A stretch of 38,177 nucleotides of DNA from Thermoplasmata archaeon (lineage in GTDB: Archaea; Thermoplasmatota; Thermoplasmata; Lutacidiplasmatales; UBA184), in NCBI GenBank assembly GCA_022750415.1, contig JAKIVT010000008.1, forward strand, positions 1-38,177, in the 5' to 3' direction. Shown here in pieces: positions 32,803 through 38,177 of this stretch (within the stretch, counting starts at the first letter, position 1; every line of letters begins with the position of its first letter). The notes under the pieces were generated by a model. The model was not told the origin of the DNA. It ran no database searches and saw only the letters and a program-made list of their open reading frames with translations. The position numbers and the translations under genes are program-made.

Positions 32803-32825
32803 GGCCGGTCGGATCCGTACCGGCC
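32803..32825. terminator. Perfect inverted repeat in the convergent gap (candidate terminator)
   Basis: GGCCGGT at 32803-32809 pairs with ACCGGCC at 32819-32825 (7 bp, 9-nt loop that itself contains CGGATCCG). It fills the gap between the convergent Nudix-like and FtsZ-like genes. Confidence 0.4.
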
Positions 32826-32830
32826 GTCGC

Positions 32831-33754
32831 TCAGAGCGCCTCGGGGCCCCGCGGGCCCGAGGCGATGACCTCGAAGGTGAGCTCGACGTCGGGGGAGGCC
32901 GTCGGGCCGCCCGGCGACATCTGGGGGTACATCGGGGGAAACTCTTGGGGGGGCTCGGGCCCGATCGAGCTGGGGATCGTCGGTGGGATCCTCGGGAAGC
33001 TCTCCTCGACGGCCAGTTGGGAGATCCTCTGGGAGTCGAGGAGGGCCTCGACCGGGGTCAACATCGATTCCTCGATGTGGCCGGCGATGCGGTCCGCCCA
33101 GACGACGGGGACCTGACGGAGCGGCATCCGCCGGTTGCGGCGGAGCAGCTCGTCGTTGTCGAGGACCATGAGGGTGGCTTGGCGGCGCTGGCGCTTCTCG
33201 ACGAAGGCGTCGAGGAAGTGGAGTCCCGCGATCGCCCGCTCGGCGACCGCGCGACGCTCCGCTTCGACGGCGAACGGCTTGACGACGAAGACGCTGAGCA
33301 CCTCGGCGGACCGGCTGGCGGCCTCGAGGACGACCGGCAGGATGCCGGTCCCGCTCGCGCCTCCCAGGGACGCGACGACCGTGACGAACGTGGCCCCGTC
33401 GAAGACCCGCTCCAAGGCGGGTTCCGCGGCCCGGGCGAGTTGCCCGGCGGCCCCGGCACTGACAGGAACACCTAGCGAAGAGCCGTTGTCGGCCCCGAGG
33501 CAGATCCGGCGGTCGAAGTCCTCGGCATCGGCGACCCGAGGGTCGCAATTGATGGCGACGGTCTCGACGAAGCGGAGGTGGCGGCGCGCGATTTCGCGAC
33601 CGACCCGGATCCCTCCGCCGCCGACGGCGACTAGGAGGAAGCGGACGTCATGTCCCAGTCGAACGGAGGGCTCCCAGAGCCCCGCGTCGACCTCATCCGT
33701 CCGCAGGTTCGTTCCGTCTCGGTCGTTCTCTCTTCTTCCGTTGGCCTCGCGCAT
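32831..33754 (-). CDS. Divergent FtsZ-like GTPase lacking the T7 loop
   Basis: 307 residues with the GTP-binding half of an FtsZ/tubulin fold. T1 is LLVAVGGGGIRVGREIARRH (about 41-59), strand 2 is VAINCDPRVADAEDF, and the tubulin/FtsZ signature T4 is SLGGASGTGILPVV (G131-G137, with Ala-Ser where FtsZ has Gly-Gly-Thr). VFVVKPFAVEAERRAVAERA and VLDNDELLRRNRRMPL match the FtsZ segments VTKPF and NDrLL. After the helix VVWADRIAGHIEESML the expected T7 motif NxDFxD and the C-terminal domain are missing; a Pro-rich tail follows. The GTPase-activating residues needed in polymer contacts are thus absent. ATG 33754 lies 41 nt after the ribbon-helix-helix gene, so the two form an operon. It is not a canonical FtsZ1/FtsZ2. 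Confidence 0.85.
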   Translation of the reverse strand: MREANGRRENDRDGTNLRTDEVDAGLWEPSVRLGHDVRFLLVAVGGGGIRVGREIARRHLRFVETVAINCDPRVADAEDFDRRICLGADNGSSLGVPVSAGAAGQLARAAEPALERVFDGATFVTVVASLGGASGTGILPVVLEAASRSAEVLSVFVVKPFAVEAERRAVAERAIAGLHFLDAFVEKRQRRQATLMVLDNDELLRRNRRMPLRQVPVVWADRIAGHIEESMLTPVEALLDSQRISQLAVEESFPRIPPTIPSSIGPEPPQEFPPMYPQMSPGGPTASPDVELTFEVIASGPRGPEAL

Positions 33755-33795
33755 CGCCACCACCCCCGCCGTGAATCGTCCGAATCCCCCCTGGG

Positions 33796-34299
33796 CTACC
33801 GGCCCAGGACCCCCTTGCGTTCGAGCTCTTGCGACGAATCGCTCAGCTCGCGCAGCCGCTCCCGGTTGGCGCTCGCGCTGCGGACGGCCGACCGGGACCG
33901 ATCGACGAGCTCGGCGACCTTCGCCTCGAGCTCGCCGCGTCGGACCAGCTCGGCGAGGACGTCCGCGAGGTCGCGGCCGTTCCCGTTCAGCTCTCCGTAG
34001 GCGCGCAGCGTCTCCACTTCGTCCGACCGAAGCCGGACCGGCACCTCGACCAGGCCCCGGACCGAACGGGTGGCGACGCTCTCGACGGCCGTGAGGGCCC
34101 GCGCCCGAAGGAAATCGCGCAGCGCCTCGCGCATCAGTTCCGACCGGCTGCGGAACTCCCCACTGGCGACGAACGAGTCGACCAGTTGGAGCTCTCGCCG
34201 GTGGCACCGGAGCGCGATTCGCTCGTCCTCGGGACCGATCCGCGAGTCGTTCGGAGCCGAAAGCTCCTCGGATTCGCGGCGCGGGGGTTTGTCGAACAC
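33796..34299 (-). CDS. Long ribbon-helix-helix (CdrS-like) regulator with coiled coil
   Basis: 167 residues. Residues 27-66 (ERIALRCHRRELQLVDSFVA, EFRSRSELMREALRDFLRA) are a ribbon-helix-helix DNA-binding domain like that of archaeal CdrS. Residues 84-122 (VEVPVRLRSDEVETLRAYGE, then a helix LADVLAELVRRG) have the same strand-helix-helix order and may be a second, degenerate copy. Residues 123-162 form a charged coiled coil. In haloarchaea a short CdrS is cotranscribed with ftsZ2 and controls division genes; here the partner downstream is an FtsZ-like gene. The start is GTG 34299 with a TATA box 29-36 nt upstream. Its operator may be the inverted repeats at 34360-34396 and 34442-34461. Confidence 0.82.
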   Translation of the reverse strand: MFDKPPRRESEELSAPNDSRIGPEDERIALRCHRRELQLVDSFVASGEFRSRSELMREALRDFLRARALTAVESVATRSVRGLVEVPVRLRSDEVETLRAYGELNGNGRDLADVLAELVRRGELEAKVAELVDRSRSAVRSASANRERLRELSDSSQELERKGVLGR

Positions 34300-34327
34300 G
34301 GCTGGGGCGACCTATGCAAAATCATGC

Positions 34328-34335
34328 TACTTAAA
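34328..34335 (-). promoter_or_regulatory. TATA box of the RHH/FtsZ-like operon
   Basis: Minus-strand TTTAAGTA, 29-36 nt before GTG 34299, in an AT-rich pocket. One of the clearest TATA boxes of the window. Confidence 0.65.
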
Positions 34336-34359
34336 CTGTCGGCCCCCGTCGTGGGGAAA

Positions 34360-34396
34360 AACGTCGGTAGGGGTCCGGTCCGGCCCGGCCGACGTT
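34360..34396. repeat. Perfect 8-bp inverted repeat upstream of the RHH/FtsZ-like operon
   Basis: AACGTCGG (34360-34367) and CCGACGTT (34389-34396) are perfect inverted copies with a 21-nt spacer that contains tandem GGTCC units. Arms are about two helical turns apart (29 bp start to start). The repeat lies just upstream of the TATA box at 34328-34335 and is a candidate operator. Confidence 0.45.
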
Positions 34397-34441
34397 GTCG
34401 AACAAATCCGGAGCCGCGAAATTGCGGGGCGCCGCGGAAAT

Positions 34442-34461
34442 CCGGGCGTATAACCGCCCGG
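34442..34461. repeat. Inverted repeat enclosing a TATA-like sequence, flanked by GGAAATC direct repeats
   Basis: CCGGGCG (34442-34448), loop TATAAC, CCGGGCG inverted as CGCCCGG (34455-34461). GGAAATC occurs directly at 34436-34442 and 34460-34466. This lies in a 445-nt region without genes between the RHH gene start (34299) and the pilin-like gene start (34745); apart from this, the other repeat and two TATA boxes, I see nothing coding in it. A role as operator or as a promoter for an undetected RNA is conjecture. Confidence 0.4.
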
Positions 34462-34690
34462 AAATCGCACCCCACAACGGTCCCGGGCCGTTCGCAGCCG
34501 TACGCGTTGCGGCGGCCGCCCGGGACGGCCGAATCCCATGCAACAGCGGGCCCAGCCGGGCCGTCAGATCTCGTCCCCGTCGTCTCCCGTTCCATTCCGA
34601 GGGTCCGCACCACCCACTCCTGGGGCGGAATCCGCATGGATGCGCCTCACGGCGCGACGCGGGCTCCTTCGCCGAGTCTCGTCGCTAACG

Positions 34691-34698
34691 TTCAAATA
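34691..34698 (+). promoter_or_regulatory. TATA-like box of the pilin-like gene
   Basis: TTCAAATA, 47-54 nt before GTG 34745, so the mRNA would carry about 25 nt of leader including GAGG just before the start. Confidence 0.5.
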
Positions 34699-34744
34699 CG
34701 TGACCTCGCCAGTATTAGCCGGGGAGTCCACCCCGTAGAGGTCC

Positions 34745-36991
34745 GTGACCGCAATTGTTTCGCGTGGCCGCCGCTTCCGAACGTCCAGTTGGCGCCGGGC
34801 CTCGGCGCGACGCAACCACCGGGGAGTCAGCGATGTCGTCGCGACGATCCTGCTCCTGGCCCTGACGGTGACCCTCTTCGCCTCGGTCTTCTTCTTCATC
34901 AACACGTTTCCCCGCCCCCCACCGCAACCGGCGAATCAGTTCTCGGCGACGCTCACCTACGGGAAGGCCGTGGCGGGAGTCGTCCCGATCCTCTACGTGA
35001 ACGTCCAACACCTGGCCGGCCCGACGGTGGCCGGCGTTTCCACCCAGCAGGTCGCGGTCTACCTCCAGTCCCAGGCGCATCCGGCCGCGTTCGCCGCTCC
35101 GTTCACGCTCGCGTCGGGTCTGAATGGTTCGACGACGTGGGCGCTGGGCCAGACCTGGCGCGAAAACATCACGAGCTACGGGTTGACGGCGGCCCCGTCC
35201 CCGGACAACATCACGATCTCGATCATCGCTCAGTCCCAGCTCTTGTTCCGCATCACGCTCCCGGGCTCGAGCCCCTTCCTGCCGCCGATCTTCACCCAGG
35301 CGGGCACGAACCCGGCTTCTCCCAACGTCAACTCGCCGTTCACGGTCTACGTCGGGATTAGCGACTCCAACCTGCGCCCGGGCTCGGTCTTCGTGAACGA
35401 CTCGGAGATCCCGGGCGTGGCCGGAAGTGGCCTCAACGCGATGTCGTTCCTCTCCACGTCGGGTCTGTGGGTCTTCACCGTCGCCGGAGGGTCGTCGTCG
35501 TCCGGAACGTTCTACGTCTTCGTGAACGCCACCGACGGTTCCGGGTTGCAGAATTCGATCGCCATCCCCGTCACGATCACCAATACCGGCGGGAGCGCGA
35601 CCGTCCTGCAGATCCAGGTGACGGCGGACAACACGGCCCCGGTCCTCGGAGTGCCCATCCAGTTGGAGGCCAGCGTCACGAACAACGGTGGGTCCCCCGG
35701 AACGGTCCTTGTCCAGTTCTACGTCGGTGGGAACACGGTCGGCGGCACGACCTCCCAAGGGATCAACGCGGGCGGTACCGCCGTCTACACGCAGTCTTGG
35801 ACCCCGGCGTCCCTCGGCGCAACCCCCGTGCAGGCGCTCGCCACCATGACCGGCGCTTCGGCGGAGGGAGGGTTCTCGATCACCGTCTTCCCGAAGATCC
35901 TGTTCATCGCCCACGCGTACCCGGCCGGCTCCTTCCCCGTCTCCAACACCTCGGCGGACCTCGCCCAGAAGCTGACCGCCGACGGATTCCCCTTCACGTC
36001 GATGTCGGTCGCCTGCGGGGTCGCGCTGCCGGCAACGGCGACGTTGAAGCTCTACGGGGTCGTCATCATCGATTTCGGGAGCGCCACGGGGCTCGTGTGC
36101 GCCCAGCTCCCGCCCGGGGCGAGCGAGCAGACGAAGATCACGGGAGCCGCGACCACGACGAACTTCTGGCTCGTCGGGTCGAACGGCTTCACCGCAACGA
36201 CCTGCGCCAGCTACTCCGCCGCCTTCCAGACCCAGTTCGGCCTGGGGACGAGCGGCACCTGCACCGCCTCCCATGCCGCGGCCTCGGCGGTCACCTACAC
36301 GTCGTCGGCCACGGCCCCAGCGCTCCGGGCGGACGGTCTCGGCGGGCTCACCCTCTCCATCAACAAGACGTTCGCGGCCTCGAACGCGTTCCAGCCGTAC
36401 TACTCGTTCACGACCCAGGGCATCGGCAAGACCTGGCTCGCGGACTCCGGCGCCCTTGTCGTCGGCGCGTACACGAACACGACGACGAACCACCAGCAAC
36501 TGATCCTCGGTACGGACCCCGCCCTGATCACCTCGCTCATCCCCGGCGGAAACGCATGGGGGACGGCGTCGGGTGCCTCGTCCGCCGTCGTGTACAACGC
36601 GGTGAACTTCCTCTGCGGATTCTCCACGACGACCAACCCCGGGCGGGGGCTGTCCGACTTCGGGATCGCCGGCAGCACCCAATACCCGCTCAAGCACGGC
36701 CTGCCGTCGGAGTTCTTCGTCGCGGTCCGGGCCAACGGCCCGGTCGGGGGCGCCGTCTTCGCTACGCTCTACATCGGAGGCAGCCCGGCGTACTTCGGCG
36801 GCTCGCTCGTGACGGGAGCGGTCACCCTCTCGGGGAACGGAGGCTGGTCGTGGATCGTCCTTAACTGGACCGCGCCGGCCGCCGGGAACTACGTGCTCAG
36901 CCTCGGTCTCACCAGCGAGAACACCGACATGTGGCTCACCAACAACTTGCTCCCGCTGTCGTACTACAACAGCGCGACCGTGTTCACGTGA
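34745..36991 (+). CDS. Large pilin-like surface protein with class III signal peptide
   Basis: 748 residues. The N-terminus has basic residues up to RRNHRGVSDVVATILLLALT, the archaeal type IV pilin/archaellin pattern: a prepilin-peptidase site before GVSDVV followed by a hydrophobic helix of about 20 residues. Pilins usually have 120-250 residues, so this is very long. Residues about 170-275 and 280-380 look like beta-sandwich domains, the second (LQIQVTADNTAPVLGVPIQL, then SVTNNGGSPGTVLVQFYVG) like CARDB. Residues about 380-620 begin ILFIAHAYPAGSFP with a VVIIDFGSATG strand, resembling a Rossmann-like glutamine amidotransferase fold of unknown activity. The C-terminal 100 residues are another beta domain (YVLSLGLTSENTDMWLTNN). 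Ser/Thr/Asn-rich, so probably glycosylated. GTG 34745 has GAGG upstream. Confidence 0.85.
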   Translation: MTAIVSRGRRFRTSSWRRASARRNHRGVSDVVATILLLALTVTLFASVFFFINTFPRPPPQPANQFSATLTYGKAVAGVVPILYVNVQHLAGPTVAGVSTQQVAVYLQSQAHPAAFAAPFTLASGLNGSTTWALGQTWRENITSYGLTAAPSPDNITISIIAQSQLLFRITLPGSSPFLPPIFTQAGTNPASPNVNSPFTVYVGISDSNLRPGSVFVNDSEIPGVAGSGLNAMSFLSTSGLWVFTVAGGSSSSGTFYVFVNATDGSGLQNSIAIPVTITNTGGSATVLQIQVTADNTAPVLGVPIQLEASVTNNGGSPGTVLVQFYVGGNTVGGTTSQGINAGGTAVYTQSWTPASLGATPVQALATMTGASAEGGFSITVFPKILFIAHAYPAGSFPVSNTSADLAQKLTADGFPFTSMSVACGVALPATATLKLYGVVIIDFGSATGLVCAQLPPGASEQTKITGAATTTNFWLVGSNGFTATTCASYSAAFQTQFGLGTSGTCTASHAAASAVTYTSSATAPALRADGLGGLTLSINKTFAASNAFQPYYSFTTQGIGKTWLADSGALVVGAYTNTTTNHQQLILGTDPALITSLIPGGNAWGTASGASSAVVYNAVNFLCGFSTTTNPGRGLSDFGIAGSTQYPLKHGLPSEFFVAVRANGPVGGAVFATLYIGGSPAYFGGSLVTGAVTLSGNGGWSWIVLNWTAPAAGNYVLSLGLTSENTDMWLTNNLLPLSYYNSATVFT

Positions 36992-37023
36992 GCCCGGACG
37001 GGCCCCAACTCCCTTAGCGGGAG
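36992..37023. terminator. Two small hairpins in the convergent gap (candidate terminators)
   Basis: GCCCG-GA-CGGGC starts right after the pilin-like stop (36992-37003), and CTCCC-TTAGC-GGGAG (37009-37023) spans the stop of the convergent gene. Short stems in GC-rich DNA can arise by chance. Confidence 0.25.
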
Positions 37024-38108
37024 CCGCTCGATAGGGGCGCGTTCGCCGTGGGAGAGAGCGCCGCGCCGCACTTCCAGCAGTTCGTCTCCTTCGGGTAGAC
37101 GACGGCGCCGCACTTCGGGCACGCGGTCTCCGTCCGCCCGGCGGTTCCTCCGGATCCGGGAGAAGCGCCCGTTGGGCTGCCCTCGGGGAGCGACGCCGGC
37201 GGGTGTCCCGACGTGGGCGGGATCGTTCCGGAGCCTGCTCCTGCGCGCGCGGCCTTCCGCCGCGCCTCGCGGTTCTTCAGGAACACGTAGACGAGGAGAC
37301 CGAGGTAGAACACGATCCCGGGGTAGAACAAGACGTCCAGGATGGTCTGGGGGAGGAGGAGCTCGTAGGTCGAGAGCCACGTCCCCGTCACGGGCCCCTG
37401 GACGGCCCCGTACGCGTTCGGGACGGCGAGGAAGATCCACTGGTAGCTCGTGTTGTTCGTGCTCGTCCCGGGGAGGACCTTCACGGTCTTCGCGAGCAGC
37501 CCCATCTGCCACCACCAGATGTTGGGCCCGGGAAGGGCCAGGTGGAAGTCGAGATGGGCGGGCGAACCGGTCGCGTTCACGACCGACTGGTTGACGGCGT
37601 AGAACGGGTAGCCGTTGCCGCAGAACGGCGAGGAGTTCCCCGTCGCCCCCGGGCACGTGCTGACGAAGACCTCCAGGGAGTACGGCGTTGTATTCGCCGG
37701 CAATCGCTGGGGATAGAGGTCGACCGCGAAGTCGAACACGTGGCCCCCGGGCGCATTGTACGGCGACGCGGTAGCGTTCGTGAGCACCGGTTGGCCGTTC
37801 GATGTGTTGAGGGCATCCGACGCGGAGTTGGCGGGGCCGCTCGGCACCATCGCCTGGGCGGTCAGGCCCCAGTTGATGAACGGCCCGCTGGCCAGGATCA
37901 CGACGATCCCCATCACCGCGAGCTGGCGGGGGTTCTTCCAACCGAAGTAGATCGGAACGCCGAGACCGAACAGGAGGAGGGTGGGAATGGCGAAGTACGG
38001 ACCGAGATAGTAGAACGACAGCGCGAGGGTCGCCAGGGCGAGGAGACCGAGGGCCAGCTTGCCGTATCGCGTGCCTACGAAGGCCCGTATGCCCGCCCAG
38101 CGCTGCAC
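37014..38108 (-). CDS. Membrane protein with large outer loop and C-terminal zinc ribbon
   Basis: 364 residues, family not recognised. Three N-terminal hydrophobic segments (LALGLLALATLALSFYYLG, FAIPTLLLFGLGVPIYFG and AVMGIVVILASGPFINWG) are followed by a loop of about 150 residues, rich in Asn-x-Ser/Thr sites (SNGQPVLTNATASPYN) and probably outside the cell. A fourth segment (TILDVLFYPGIVFYLGLLVY) leads to a cytoplasmic KNREARRKAARAG and a Pro/Gly linker. The end has a zinc ribbon ACPKCGAVVYPKETNCWKCG (two CxxC knuckles, DZR type). Such proteins may bind a partner through the ribbon. GTG 38108 has a TATA box 26-34 nt upstream; it converges with the pilin-like gene. Confidence 0.8.
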   Translation of the reverse strand: MQRWAGIRAFVGTRYGKLALGLLALATLALSFYYLGPYFAIPTLLLFGLGVPIYFGWKNPRQLAVMGIVVILASGPFINWGLTAQAMVPSGPANSASDALNTSNGQPVLTNATASPYNAPGGHVFDFAVDLYPQRLPANTTPYSLEVFVSTCPGATGNSSPFCGNGYPFYAVNQSVVNATGSPAHLDFHLALPGPNIWWWQMGLLAKTVKVLPGTSTNNTSYQWIFLAVPNAYGAVQGPVTGTWLSTYELLLPQTILDVLFYPGIVFYLGLLVYVFLKNREARRKAARAGAGSGTIPPTSGHPPASLPEGSPTGASPGSGGTAGRTETACPKCGAVVYPKETNCWKCGAALSPTANAPLSSGSR

Positions 38109-38133
38109 GATTCGGCGGTCGAGCGGGGCGCTC

Positions 38134-38142
38134 CATATAAGG
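38134..38142 (-). promoter_or_regulatory. TATA box of the zinc-ribbon membrane protein gene
   Basis: Minus-strand CTTATATG, within the stretch CCTTATATGG, lies 26-34 nt before GTG 38108: strong match and ideal distance for a leaderless transcript. Confidence 0.65.
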
Positions 38143-38177
38143 AAACCCCGGGTCCGCCGGCGAAATGGAGGCCACCC

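Noticed and set aside
34395-34738. Small frames in the RHH/pilin intergenic region
   Set aside because: No ribosome site, no hydrophobic or family-like pattern, and they cross the inverted repeats.
34715-36697. 660-codon minus-strand frame opposite the pilin-like gene
   Set aside because: Almost only Arg, Gly, Asp, Glu and Val; no family features, whereas the plus strand has a clear signal peptide and domains.
1-38177. tRNA, rRNA, CRISPR array, insertion sequence or phage genes
   Set aside because: I looked for T-loop motifs, regularly spaced repeats and transposase or integrase motifs and saw none; short or unusual RNAs could be missed by eye.

Overview
The window is a very GC-rich stretch of archaeal chromosome. 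Archaeal markers are a eukaryotic-type primase small subunit (PriS), flap endonuclease FEN1, RIO1 kinase next to a Dim2/Pno1-like double-KH protein, a PAC2 proteasome chaperone with a C-terminal HbYX motif, an archaeal class III signal peptide, and TATA-like boxes about 25-35 nt before many start codons, which suggests many leaderless mRNAs. The 11-subunit type complex I operon without NuoEFG, the bifunctional FTCD and the high GC content suggest an uncultured, high-GC Thermoplasmatota lineage. That placement is an inference; no marker here was compared with a database.

Region by region. (1) 1-8620, minus strand: complex I operon nuoA-B-C-D-H-I-J-K-L-M, tightly packed and cut by the left edge inside nuoM. 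NuoI carries a second C-terminal 2[4Fe-4S] domain, giving four cluster motifs. (2) 8764-15157: accessory genes: a GNAT acetyltransferase, an FkbM-type methyltransferase, an enoyl-CoA hydratase/isomerase, a 75-residue orphan, and a minus-strand operon of two fused methyltransferases (one with a C-terminal Trm112-like zinc ribbon, one with an N-terminal split-barrel-like domain) and a secreted phosphoesterase. (3) 15243-20940, plus strand: surface glycan cluster with two GT2 enzymes, a nucleotidyltransferase, a GT-C membrane glycosyltransferase and a GT4 enzyme. (4) 20991-24134, minus: a stomatin-like SPFH protein, NfeD, a short SPFH paralogue without the coiled coil, and an orphan HExxH metalloprotein. 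(5) 24265-31946: housekeeping information genes RIO1-KH-PriS (plus), then FEN1-FTCD-RIB7-type reductase-FAH (minus), then PAC2 (plus). (6) 31966-38108: small membrane protein, Nudix-like protein, an operon of a long ribbon-helix-helix protein and a truncated FtsZ-like GTPase, a regulatory intergenic region with two perfect inverted repeats, a 748-residue pilin-like surface protein, and a membrane protein with a C-terminal zinc ribbon.

The best candidates for something undescribed are the RHH/FtsZ-like pair with its inverted repeats, the four-cluster NuoI in a complex I lacking the NADH module, the SPFH-NfeD-short SPFH locus with two identically placed promoter boxes, and the two consecutive methyltransferase fusions.
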